DNA of 64,000 nt from Krasilnikovozyma curviuscula (Eukaryota > Basidiomycota > Tremellomycetes > Cystofilobasidiales > Mrakiaceae): positions 1-64,000 of the forward strand of contig MVAQ01000037.1 of the NCBI GenBank assembly GCA_014825775.1, given 5' to 3'. The translations under genes were made by a program, and so were the position numbers. The notes beneath the pieces were generated by a model that was given only the letters and a program-made list of their open reading frames with translations, did no database searches and had not been told where the DNA came from. Of this stretch, positions 22,976 through 34,473 are shown one piece after another. Position 1 is the first letter of the stretch, and each line of letters opens with the position of its first letter.

Positions 22976-24798
22976 ATGAATCATGCCATGCCTGGTAAAG
23001 AGGTAGCAACGGTACCTCACCTCCCCAGAGGCCAACCGGAAGGACAACCGGTCCAGTTTCGCGATGAGCAGAAGTCGCCGACATCGACTGCTCTGAACTC
23101 GAAGGACGAGCTTCACATCGGTGAAGAGACCTCATTGGACGATGACAATGGGCTAGGAGAGGATAGTGCCTACCCCGATGGGGGACTAGAGGTGTGTTTA
23201 CTTTGTCGTCTGTTGAGGAGTGCCCAAAAAATCGAATACGCGCTCAAGTCCTATTCTCTATTTTCAGGCCTGGTCAGTCGTTCTAGGAGCCTCCAGCACT
23301 CTATTCTGCGTCGTTGGCATACTCCAATCATTTGGAGCTTTCTCCTCGTACTATCTCACCACTCCAGCCCTCCCAATCTCTCGCAGCGTGCCTGAAGCTA
23401 TTTCGGCAATTGGGTCCATCCAGAGCTTCATCTGTTTCTTCCTCAGTATCTTTGTCGGACCCGTGTTTGATAAAGTTGGACCTAGACCATTGATGCTGCT
23501 AGGAACAGCACTGTATGTGGTCGGATTCATGGGTTTGAGTGAATGTCGAGAGCTTTGGCAGGTTTACTTAACACAGAGCGTGGTCATGGTAAGTCTACTT
23601 GCCTGTTAATTTAGACACCTCAGATTGTTTACCTAAAAGTGTTACTCGTGTCATTCAGGGCGCTGGTATGAGCTTGATCTTTGTTGTCCCGATGTCGATA
23701 CTCAACCAATGGTTCAAAAAGCGTCGAGGGCTAGCACTGTAAGTGACCTCAGGCTTTATTTGATTTTATTTCATGAGCGACTGACAAAGAAGATTCTTCT
23801 TTCTTCTCAGAGGTATTGCGATCTCGTCACCTTGCTTTGGCGCAATCGTCTTTCCACTCATCCTCAACCTCCTCCCCAAACACATCGGATTTCCCTGGAC
23901 AATTAGAGTAATGGCGTTCATCTGCCTGGCACTCCTTTCTATCGGATGTACTTTTATCAAGACGAGACTCAAGACGACACCAAGGAAGACGATCCTCAAT
24001 CTGGGCAGCTTCAGAAGAGTTGATTATTGCTTGATGGTCCTAGCAAATGCGACGTTTCAATGGGGCAGCTTTTTCGGTGTGCATTGAGTGATTTCTCCTA
24101 TCACGAGCAGTACTTCGTACTAACTTGACGTTCTGTAGCGATGTGGTTTATTCAAACCTATACGCATGACCTGGGTTTCGTCACTCTAGCACCATACACA
24201 ACAATGCTTCTCAATGGGTGTATGGGTATTGGACGAATTTGCATTGGAATCATATCCGACAGATTCGGAAGGTTAGTCGATGATTATGCTTATTATTAGA
24301 GCTCAACAAGGGTAACCTCTGTTTCCATCAGGTTCAACACATGCGCCTTCTTCGTGCTCTCGAGTACCTTAATTTGCCTTTGTTGGATGAAATGCAAAAC
24401 CGAAGTCTCGATAATTATCTGGTGTTGTGTATACGGGTTCTCAGCTGGATCTTGGGCGTCACTCAACGGCGCTTGCTTTGCGGACATCACTCTGGACATG
24501 AGAGATCTGGGGACTGACGTGAGTTCTCTTTTCCAATTCCTCCGCTAATGCAGAACGTCACTATTTATCTAATTATCACTCTTCTCTTAAGATCTCTCAA
24601 TCTGTGACTCTGGGGTCCTTCTTTCTCGTGGGCGCCCCAGTCTCTTCGATCTTGCTTGGAAGCGTGGATCCTGTCGCAAATTTCTGGAAGGGAGTGGTAT
24701 TGAATTCGATGATGCTGTTAATCACTGGGTCCTGTGTACTCATTATACGGATCAGGAAAGGGAAACAAAGAGTTGGAAATAGATCCTGGAAGTTGTAG
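22976..24798 (+). CDS. Major facilitator superfamily transporter, monocarboxylate (MCT/MCH) type
   Basis: About seven exons, from ATG 22976 to TAG 24798. A hydrophilic N-terminus of about 70 residues ends in AYPDGGLEAWSVVLGA, the usual entry to the first helix of fungal MCT-like transporters (DGGxxAW). The remaining exons give roughly 12 hydrophobic helices, with an MFS loop motif at FDKVGPRPLM (near 23470) and a second-half equivalent at ISDRFGR (near 24255). Fungal MCH/MCT proteins sit in the plasma membrane or organelles and move monocarboxylates, riboflavin or unknown solutes; the substrate cannot be told here. An upstream in-frame GTG at 22958 was rejected in favour of the first ATG. No cluster partner is adjacent. 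Confidence 0.9.
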
Positions 24799-25282
24799 AA
24801 CCGGCTCTCTCATTGTAGATGATCATATTGTATTCCGATAGAGTCTTATAGAATCTGGTTCCAATTGAATCCAACATTGGAGCGACGCAGCTTTGTTGAT
24901 ACGTGGAAGCTATACAGCGTTGGAGTTTCACTACGCGATGCGCCTTCTTGATCGCTGATTTCTCATAAGGCCTCTTTGTTTCCCAGCCTGCTTTTAATCA
25001 ACACTATTCCTCTACACTTACAGGTCAGTCATCGAGCGAAAGGGATCTACAGTGCTGATGTATTCACGTTTTTTATGTTTGCGAATCATGACGTAAGGCT
25101 TGTGCTGCCTTCGAAACGAGAGATTTGAGTTTCACCAAGCCACCTTTGTTGGCTTCCCAACCACCACCATCAGACTCCATCTCATATTCTCATTCAAGCT
25201 TATCAAAGGTAAAGCATAAGTTGGTCTGTTCCCTCTGCTTTGCCGAAGTGTACTGAAGAGACCTTCTTGCTGCCTTTTCTAG
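24799..25282. other. Intergenic, YOP1 promoter
   Basis: 484 bp between the MFS stop and the YOP1 start. No distinct element is visible. The tct-rich run before ATG 25283 fits a fungal transcription-start region. Confidence 0.4.
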
Positions 25283-26274
25283 ATGTCCAAACCTCAATCC
25301 GCTGCAGGGTAAATCATCCCATTCCTTTCGCTCCCTCAACAGGCTAGTTTCTGACACGCAACACTGCTTATTTCTATTAGAAATCTCCTTAACCACCCAG
25401 TTGTCGTCAACACCAAGAATGGAATCAACAACCAGGTCAAGGCTCTAGATGTTGAGGTATGCGTCGCCTCCCCTGTTTCTCACTCCTTCCGTTCTGGCAT
25501 CTGACTTCTTCTACTCTCATGCCTAATTCTCTCTGTTAAACTTCGGAATCCAGTTGTCCAAGTACCCCGCTTTGAACCAGTTTGAAGCTCAGACCAAGGT
25601 TCCAAAGACATACGCTTTCTTGGGTGCTTCGTCCCTCTTCTTCGTCGCCATATTCTTCAATATCTTCGGCCTTGCTGTCCCAATCTCCAACATTGTTGGC
25701 TTTGCACTCCCGGCCTACGCTAGCATCCAAGCTCTCGAATCCCCAGGCGACAACGATGACAAGCAATGGTTGAGTGAGTACCTTGCTCCATCATGAACAG
25801 CATCCGCCCTCTGACTCGCAACTCTTTCATCTTCAGCCTACTGGGTCACCTTTTCATCGTTCACAATTGTTGAATCATTGTTTTTGAGACTGGTCTTGTA
25901 CTACTTTCGTGAGGAGTTCTCCATATTCGATAAGCATAAGGCGGCAGCTGATCACGCCACTTCGTACCATTTTCTTTGTTTCTTCAGCATCCTACTTCCT
26001 CTTCAAGACTGTCTTCATCACCTACCTCCAACTTCCACAGACTAGAGGTAGCGAGAAGTTTTACGACAATGTCCTCAAGCCAATTTTCCTTCAAGCCAAA
26101 TCCAAGACGAAGAAGGCTAACACCCCACCCACGACTTCTGCTGCTCCCGCTACCGCTGATTGTGAGTAAAGGTTTTCCTTCGTGAACCATTTGTAACAGC
26201 TCTGAATCGCCTTCTTGTGATATTATTCTACAGTGGCCGACGCTATCTCTTCCAACAAGGAGAAGTTGCTTTAA
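25283..26274 (+). CDS. YOP1: Yop1/REEP5/HVA22-family ER-shaping protein
   Basis: Six or so short exons encode about 200 residues, starting MSKPQSAA. The TB2/DP1/HVA22 domain is clear: KTYAFLGASSLFFVAIF, then NIFGLAVPISNIVGFALPAY, then ESPGDNDDKQWLTYWVTFS and a second hydrophobic pair ending near FKTVFITYLQLPQTRG. These are the paired reticulon-like hairpins that wedge into the ER membrane and stabilise tubules, together with Rtn and Sey1/atlastin proteins. The region LYYFPSYFLF needs an intron between 25910 and 25987, with the proline codon split. The C-terminus is Thr/Ala/Pro-rich and ends KEKLL. Length and motif order are normal for the family. Confidence 0.94.
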
Positions 26275-27347
26275 ATTCTCCCGCTACTTCGCCAAACACT
26301 GTCCAGACTCAACGATTCTCAAGCCATAACGACTTCCTGATTTGATTAACTTTGTTTCCCCTACCATCATGATCCACCACGACGGCATCTTCACCTGGAT
26401 TGCACATCTTCACCTGGATTGCATTCGCCTAACAAATACCACAGTAGTTTCCTTCGTTTGACGTCAGGCTGTCGTATACAGCCTGTAGCATTCTTTGATA
26501 GAAATTACTGGAATATGTATACTTGGAAAAAATGGTTGATGACGTTGAAAGCTTGTCGGTGTTCCTCATGGTAGGTACAGAAGCATCGAAGGTTACACAG
26601 CGGTTGCGACAAAGATTTAACATCCATTCAAAGGGGGAAAAGAAAATATAAGATCGTTCAAGCTTGCACTACTTTGGAGTCGCGAAGTCGACAGTAGGGC
26701 CGAAACAAAACATGCACCTGACCCGAGCAAGGACGCAGTCAGGCCCCGAAATTTCATCGACTATATGGTTCCTTTCAATAACCTCTCATTCAGCCACATC
26801 TGGTAGAAACGCTGTTGTAGGTGTTAGAAATGAGCTGCCGGGCTTGGTCTTCGAGTTCTGGGTCGTCGATCGGAACAAAACAATCAGAGCGGATTTGTTC
26901 ATATCCCGAGGAAACTGCACTGATGTAGGAGTTGAACACGCACACAAAGAGACCAAGTGGATCGTAAAATTAGTCAATAAAATGAGCTATCCATTTGGAG
27001 AGACAACATTGGTCAGAATAGCTGTTACCTTCGGGCGCGTGCTTTCAAGGATTGAAACAAGTAGAACGAAGACTGGCGCTGGTTGAAACGAAGGCTAACT
27101 TAGAAGAAACCCACTTTCAACGAAATCATCCAGTGGACCTTGAGCACATCTCTTTTGTATTTCATCTCTCTCTCAAAAAAATAAAAAAATAATAAAGCCT
27201 TTGCGCGCGCAGCATCATCGCCGCGAATCTGCTTTCAGACCACTACTGGCTTCCAAATTCGTAGAATCTTTGTCTCAAGAACTGGTAGGGTCAGACATCA
27301 AGCTGTTTATAGCAGGAAGTCGCTAGGATCGTTGGTTGCTCTTCACA
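26275..27347. other. Intergenic, no gene seen
   Basis: About 1.07 kb holding the YOP1 3' flank with the 19-bp duplication, and the promoter of the channel gene. A 140-codon plus frame (26664-27086) and its complement have no family motif or splice support. An A/T-rich run lies near 27175-27200. Confidence 0.5.
26386..26423. repeat. 19-bp perfect tandem duplication
   Basis: The unit at 26386-26404 is repeated without change at 26405-26423, in the 3' flank of YOP1. Two identical head-to-tail copies suggest a recent slippage or repair duplication. Confidence 0.7.
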
Positions 27348-30300
27348 ATGGCTGACAAAACACCTGTACCTGGCAGTGAGACCCTTCCATTCTCAACCTA
27401 TTCTTCCACTGGCAGCCTACTTCAGCCTTACTGACCTTGACCTTGAATACGCTATGTCCCTACTGAAGATCCTGCTGGGCTGACTTTCAAAGGTCCATGG
27501 CTTCAGGTAAGTTGGCTATTGTGGTCCTCCCCTTCTGAAAAGGAGCCGTGTCTGATTGTGAATTGGCCGCATCTTGACCTGTAGACTCAATTGTACCTGT
27601 CACTGGCTATCGGAGGGATCAGTTTCCTGGTATTCTGTTATGCCAGAACGAGAGCTGGAGTCATCTATGCTCCTAGGACAAAGCTAAAAGGTCAGTGGTC
27701 ACTGCATCCCCTTCTCCCATTTCGCCTTGCAGGCCATTTGCTAGATGTTAACTCATATGTTGTTGGAACTTTTTCCCCTAGGCTTCTCTCCTAGTGAAGC
27801 TCAGTATGAATCCTCGAATCGGTTCTTTGGTTGGATATTACCCACAATACGAGTTTCTGAATTCACGGTTCTGCAGGTTGTTGGACTAGATGCTGGTGTG
27901 TATAACCACAAACTTTGTAAATATCTCCCGAGAAGGTCTGACTTTCTTGAAAATTAAACATCAGCTGTTCTGCTGAACTTCTTCAAGATGTCTTTCTTCC
28001 TCTTCTCGTCGTGCTCTCTTGCTGCAGGTCTCATTCTCATACCTTACAACCTGAAGTTCAACGGTGGATTCGACTCACAACCTGAAGATAACGCTACATT
28101 TATTCCACCAGCTTCAATACTCTATACCTACAAAGCTTTAGCAACGTCGCCTTTGCCCGAATTCAAAGGCAACTCGACGACACCACCAAAACAGATTCCA
28201 AGTATCATCGAAATTCTCACAGACCCGACGACATCATTGACACTACATCTAGGGTTCACCTACTTGTTCACTATTCTGTCCCTTTGGTTTCTGCTGTCTA
28301 ACTTCAGGAAGTTCATTTCGACCAGACAGTTGTTTTCGTTGGAGTTGATTCACAGTGTGTCTGCCCGAACAGTGCTGGTCAGCGCGCTGCCAAATTATTT
28401 GAGGGGTGAGAGAAATTTGGCGGCGTACTTTGAGAACATGGGTTGGGGTGTCGAAAGGTGCGTTTGGAATAACTCTGAGTGAATGAACTTCATCGCCGAT
28501 CTTGAACAATATCTCCAATCAGTGTCAGCGTCTGTAGAGAAATCAAACCACTAGAACCTCTCATCAAAAAGAGAACAGACGCAATGCTCAACCTAGAATC
28601 AGCATGGTACTCATTCGTCGGAAACCCTTCAAAATACGAAGCTTACAACCCGATCGACTACTCACCACTTTCCTCTAGTCGAGTTGCAACTCCACCAGCT
28701 ACATCACCACCAGCAACACTGATTCCTGGTCTTGAAAATGAATCGACTACTCAGCTGTCATTCAACAATGGCAATAGCGAAGTCAACGAAACGACTCGCT
28801 TGCTTGAAGCTCCGCCACTTCGACCTCGTCTGGAGATTCCGGGAAGGAAACGGCCCACAGTGTTCTCTTGGTTGAGCCTGCTTGGATTGAGGAAGAAAAT
28901 TGATGCGATTGAGCATTGGGAGACGGAGTTTATCAAGTGGGACGAAGAAGTCAAGAAGGAAAGACGCGTGGGCAAATTTGAAGCTAGTGGTGCAGCATTT
29001 TGCACTTTTGAAAACATGAGAGACGCTGTGAGTGAAAAGACCCCGTCCAAGCGTGGTGATATTAACGCTACCTGACGACTTTTACAGCAAACCGCTGCTC
29101 AAGTTGTTCACTGCCCCCAAAGTCGAAGATGTTTGACCTGCGCCGCTCCGGAACCAAGAGACGTCGTTTGGGCAAACATTGGGAAATCTGAAAACTCGAG
29201 GTTCACAAGACAATTTATAATTATGACTTTCATGACTGGACTTTTACTTTTTTGGACCAGTTCGTTGTTTATGGCTCTTTGAAATCATTGATTGCGCTGG
29301 CACACTGATCAAGTATTACCTTGCCTTCTACAGTCCCTGTATTTGGTTTGGCAGCTCTTCTATCATACAAGGAAATTAGGAATTTTGCTCCTTGGTTGGC
29401 CGATCTTATCGATAAATCATCACATACGCAGGCCTTCGTTCAGAATACTCTTCCCTCCTTTGCGTTGACCGGATTTAACAGTATGCTCCCATACTTGCTA
29501 GAGAGTTTGAGTTTCGCTCAGGGCCTACAAGCTAAGAGCTGGATTGAGTACAGTTTGTTGAAGAAGTAAGTCAACTTCTAGTCTGTGCCACAAAAACAAA
29601 GTTGCTGATATGGTGACTTTAAGATACCATCTCTTTTTGCTCTTCACTGTTATCTTGGTTTTCAATGTTTCTACAACTTTCTGGGCGCTGTTCCGCGATC
29701 TGGCTGGAGAGCCTATGAAGATTCCCGAGAAACTTGCTCAAACTCTGCGTAATCAACGACATTTCTTCATGTCGTATGTCGTTCTTCAGAGTGAGTAGCC
29801 TCTGCTCTTCGTTCCTTAATTTGTGTACTGTTACTGAAACTTGTCAAAAATTCAATCAGGTATCGGTATAATGCCGTTCCAACTGCTCAACTTGAGCTCC
29901 GTCCTCGTCGTTGCCTTCCAACGAGCATTCTTCACTCGAACCCCAAGAGATTTTGCGGAGCTGAATGCGCCACCCATGCTGAATTACGGAACAATATATC
30001 CCTCTGCCCTCTTGGTTTTCACGATCACCATCATGTATTCGGTCATTTCTCCTCTCGTTTTGGTCTTTGGTGCTGCTTACTTTGGATTTGGTTACTTGGT
30101 TTACAAGTACAAGCTTCTTTTCGGTAACGATTCGTCCCATCTTCAGTGTCTGAGTACTTCAAAATAACTTCTATTCCTTTTTTCAGTGTACTACAAACCG
30201 TACGAGTCCAACGGTCAAGCATGGCCACTATCCTTCAGTAGACTTCTCCTAGGTGTTGTCTTCTTCCAATTTTTCATGACTGGTCTCTTCTTGCTCCAAA

Positions 30301-31577
30301 AGGCTTTCATCACCTCTGCACTTATGGTTCCCTTGCTTATCGCAACCGTCATCTGGGGATATCAAGTCACCAAGTCTTTCGGTCCTCTCTCGGAGCATGT
30401 CGCAATCAGCAGCATCTGCGAGGTCCAACAGGGAGAGTCAGTTGAGAATGTGTTAAGGTTGGCTGATGATGCTCAACATGTATCTCGAAGCCAAACGTGA
30501 GTTTTCATATCAATCGGTATTGTCGAAATTCACAGTGCTTATACGCTTGGTCCGTCATTAGCAACTTGAACAAAAAGCGATACGCTATCAATACCGAAGA
30601 TCTTTACTTGGCACCCGAAGATGAACGAACCGATTATGTGAGTTCCTTCTTGTAAAAAGAAAAAAAATAATCTGTGAGCTATACTGATCTTTACCGGGGT
30701 TTAGTCGCAACCTCCAATGAACGGCTATTACCCTGGTGTTCTTAACTCTGGCCGTCGTCGTTACGCTCACCCGGCTCTATCAGGTATTCTCCCAAGTCCT
30801 TGGCTACCGATGCGTCATGGCCACTCTCTGCGCAACCAGTACGCACCAGGAGAGAACGGCGAAGATGATGAAGAAGAAGGCCAACAGAAGTCAACCAGAA
30901 AAAGAAGGCCATTCTCTGTCGTTCTCTCGCTTCGTCGAAGAGTGTCTCGACTACGAAAAGGGCTAGGAAAAGGTGTCGAAGTGCATGGAGGAACAACTAC
31001 GCCTTCTAAGGCTCCACCACATGCCACAAGAGAAAGCTCTGTCGCAGTGGCGAATGGTGGCGACGACGACGATGAAGGAGGTGCTACCGCTGGGGGCCCA
31101 GTGGCTATGATCTCACCTCATCCAGATCATCCTGGTCACTCAGATCTGGAAGCTGAAGAAGAGAGGAATCCATGGGCGTCTTCAAGTATCAGTACGATGA
31201 GTGGTGGTGAACGTGCTTGGTTAGAAAGAAGGCTTTCGGTAAGTTACGATGCTGCACACTTTCGATATGCTTCGATACGCGGTTTCAGTCTCTCATGTCG
31301 TCTTATTTCATTCGCCCCTCAGTTTGATCCCGCGACGGGCATCATCATGCTCCCACACTCAGATGGATCAGACTCAGAGTCTGAAGACATCCTGGAGTCG
31401 AATCATCGTCCTGCTGATTCGCATACAGTCAGTATCTTGCTTCCAATCTTCTTCATTTACGGAAAAGTTCTTACTGAAGATTTATTTCTATGTCTTTGAA
31501 GCCCTATTTCCCACACCCAGAACGAAGTCGAACGTTATCTAACGCACGACGAGGGTCTAAAGTCCTTTGAGACTTAG
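27348..31577 (+). CDS. CSC1/TMEM63-type (DUF221, RSN1-like) stress-gated cation channel
   Basis: A gene of a dozen or more exons, from MADKTPVPG at 27348 to TAG 31577. The first hydrophobic helix (TQLYLSLAIGGISFLVF) leads to a conserved extracellular-side segment (FFGWILPTIRVSEFTVLQ). A cytosolic RRM-like loop region includes SARTVLVSALP and GAAFCTFENMRDA. The multi-helix DUF221 pore follows (29200-30400), with conserved TLPSFALTGFNSMLPYLLE and PLVLVFGAAYFGFGYLVYK. Family members are mechanosensitive or osmosensitive calcium-permeable channels, usually in the plasma membrane. The C-terminal cytosolic tail (30720-31570) is long, with Arg-rich and acidic stretches and many Ser residues, suggesting phosphorylation control. 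The shortest internal exons in this model are approximate. Confidence 0.9.
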
Positions 31578-31826
31578 GTTCGTGATAAACAAGTCAGATT
31601 TGAAGAGGCCACCAGCTGGAACTCGCATTAGAGCATTATGATAACGAACAGGATATATAGCGCATTCTATTTCACGAAATTTGATGGTTTACATCTCTCG
31701 TGCCACCTTCGGTAAGCCGCGTCTGCAATCATTCCGCAATGATTTTGACGGTGTGTTGTACGACGGCGATCGGAAAACACGTTGAAACTACTTCCTGCCC
31801 CAACATTCACCTTTCAATGGGACCAA

Positions 31827-34298
31827 ATGCTTTATCAGCTGAATTCACCTGCAACTACGAAGCGAAGACAAACTTGTCCAGTTGTGCTTCTTACACTTCT
31901 ATCCATCGCTTTCCTATGTTCTATTTTCTCCAGACTACCTCTCACATCTCCGCTGCTTCTTCACTCTGAATGGCACTCTGAATGGGAGCCCAGTGATACT
32001 CCGGTAATGAATTTTACTTCAAACCTGACATGGACCGCTTGTGAAGGTGAAGAAAAGATGCTGTGCTCACACATGCTCGTTCCTTTAAACTGGCTGGAAC
32101 CTGTTGAGGGTGAAAATGCTAAGATCGCATTGACACTGTTTCCAGCTAAGAAGGAAAAGCGGAAAGGAACAATGGTGAGTTTGCTGCTTCTATCTGTGTT
32201 GTTCTAACTTCGTCTGCGCGCTGACAACCTCCCACTTCTTGTCAGATTGTCAACCCCGGAGGTACGCGGTAGTCTTCTCTACCTCAATCAAATCAAAGAA
32301 TACTTATAATTCAAGTTTTGCCCGTAAGGTCCAGGCACTTCAGGTACCTACTACATCAGTCGCGCCGGTGCCGCATTGAGTGTCCTCGTGGAAGATCAAT
32401 ATGACATACTTGGCTTCGACCCTCGAGGGGTCAACCTAAGCTCACCACATATTTTCGCATTCGACTCTGAGTTTGATTATGAAGTTATTGCTGTTCCAAA
32501 CGGATTCTCATTGGCTTATGATGCGACGGTGGGTTTGATGGTCTCCAATTCCGTTGATGTGAGTCATCTCATCTCAGTTTTCATGGATTGTCCTTCAAAA
32601 CTCCAAGAGTTGGTTCTTTATAGTACACAATCGATGAACGCCAAGTCAAGAAGTCACTCCAGTTGAACAAGTTGATCTACGCAAAGACAGCAGCCAAGAC
32701 GACTGACCGTGCTAGGAGGAGCCTCAGCACTGCTTTTGCTGCCAGAGACATGCTTGCTCTAATAGATGCACTGGGAGAAAGAAAATTGACTTACTATGGG
32801 TTCAGGTAGGTCTCATGTCAATGGTAATCTGAGGCTCGGAACTTACCTCTTCGTGGTCTTCGTTCAGCTACGGGTTAGTTCGACTTCGCTGAACTAGTGC
32901 ACCTCAAAACACCACTGAATCTGTAAATCCTCTCTATATCAGAACGGTTATCGGAGCAACCTTCGCTGCCATGTTCCCTTCGAAGGTCGACAAGATGGTA
33001 CTGGACGGTGTCGTGCGTGAGTGTGCCTTTTTTACCTCCCAAAAATCTTAAATCGGATAACGTTGTCCTTTCCTCACTTCTAATAATTAACAGATGCTGG
33101 TGACTTCACTAACGACATCGTCGCAAACGGCAAAGCTGGATCGACAGACAGTAGGAAGACGCTGCACGAGTTCTACCGACGCTGTGCAGAAGCTAAAACA
33201 TATGGCTGTGCTCTTGCAACCACGCCGTCGGGGAGAAATGAAACAGCATCTACAGATATGGTCAGAGAGAAGGTGGAGGGGCTGCTCAGTCAATTGTGGT
33301 ATGAGCCGATGGCTGTACAGGATGCAGACGGTATTGAGGGTGGGTTGATCACTCAGACGAGTGTGTATCGGATGGTGAGGGACTTTTTTTTTCTCTTTAT
33401 TTATCTTAAAATGACTCTTGTTCTTCTTCAAGATGTTCAGAATACTCATGAAACCATCTCTCTGGAGCGATACCGCCTCAGCAATTGCCGCGGCCATCGC
33501 CTCACCTCCTAATGGGACTTCACTCCTCTCCCTCATTCGTCAAACCACAGAACAAATACCATCATCCTCTCAAAAGACAATGATTAACGGTCTAGTGGTT
33601 GGTGATAGCCACGAAATCGCAGCTGCCGTCTTCTGTGCGGACAGTGGTGCGTCGACGTACAACATGACGGTCGACGATTGGATATTGCTAGGTGCGGATC
33701 TGAGAGACAGGTCTCTTTTCGGTGAAGTGTTCAGAGAAATGTATTTGCCTTGTGCAAGCTTCAAAGATGGCGCGTTTGAGAGGTATTCTGGTCCTTGGAC
33801 GAAGGAAGAGGGGTTGGATCTGACAGGACTTCAGAACAAGGTATTATTTGTTGGTAACACTGCAGATCCGTGAGTATTAGTTACATGCTCCGGCTCTCTT
33901 CGTTGAATTCAGGGCTCAAAGAGTAATGATCTCATCTTTTTCTATGCGCTTCTCTATCTCAACGTTCTACGTACAACGATCACAGTGTCACCCCGCTTGT
34001 TTCTGCTAGAAGAATGACAGATGCATTTGGAATGAACTCAGCCAGTTTACTCATTCATGATGGTCCTGGTCATTGCAGCATTGCCTCCCCGTCTGTCTGC
34101 ACGGCTCAGACTATTCGGCGTTACTTGCTAGAAGGAATCGCCCCTTCCAATGGGTCGATTTGCCACTCAGAGTCATGGTATCCCTTTCCAACTCTGGGTG
34201 CTGAGCAGAGGGATCTAAAGTTAGACGCAGAAGGTTCTGCGCTGCTTGGCGCTTTGCGCTCGATAGAGCAACTCCATCATCTCTCATTTTCCCTTTGA
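31827..34298 (+). CDS. TAP-like alpha/beta hydrolase (tripeptidyl aminopeptidase-type), copy 1
   Basis: Begins MLYQLNSPATTKRR, followed by one hydrophobic helix (CPVVLLTLLSIAFLCSIF), giving a signal-anchored or secreted topology. The lumenal part has the oxyanion region VNPGGPGTSGT, then YDILGFDPRG (near 32400), a nucleophile elbow GFSYGT (32800-32950), the acid-bearing LFVGNTADP (near 33860) and the His in DGPGHCS (near 34070). These match the fungal and bacterial TAP-like serine peptidase family, which removes short peptides from N-termini. N-glycosylation sequons are frequent. The catalytic Ser codon is split: AG at 32804-32805, then C in a 6-nt exon at 32868-32873, between introns 32806-32867 and 32874-32942. 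The copy at 34474 is adjacent and uninterrupted here. The in-frame TTG at 31782 is not the start. Confidence 0.92.
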
Positions 34299-34473
34299 TT
34301 AAAGGTTTCATGAGATATATCATAATTCGAATTGGTTGTCCCTATTGTTCTGGATAGAAAGTTGGCTGAAAGGCCAAAAATTTAAATCGGAGCCATGCGA
34401 CAAGTCTACAAGCGACCCAAAGCGACGATCCATCCAACGTGGATGAGACTTTCACCTCAAACAATATTCCAGG

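Noticed and set aside
18110..24798. A secondary-metabolite cluster suggested by PhzF, a zinc finger and an MFS transporter side by side
   Set aside because: No backbone synthase or typical tailoring enzymes are present, and the PhzF and MCT-type families are common outside clusters.
26664..27086. 140-codon plus-strand open frame
   Set aside because: The translation shows no domain or composition typical of neighbouring genes, and there is no promoter or splice support.
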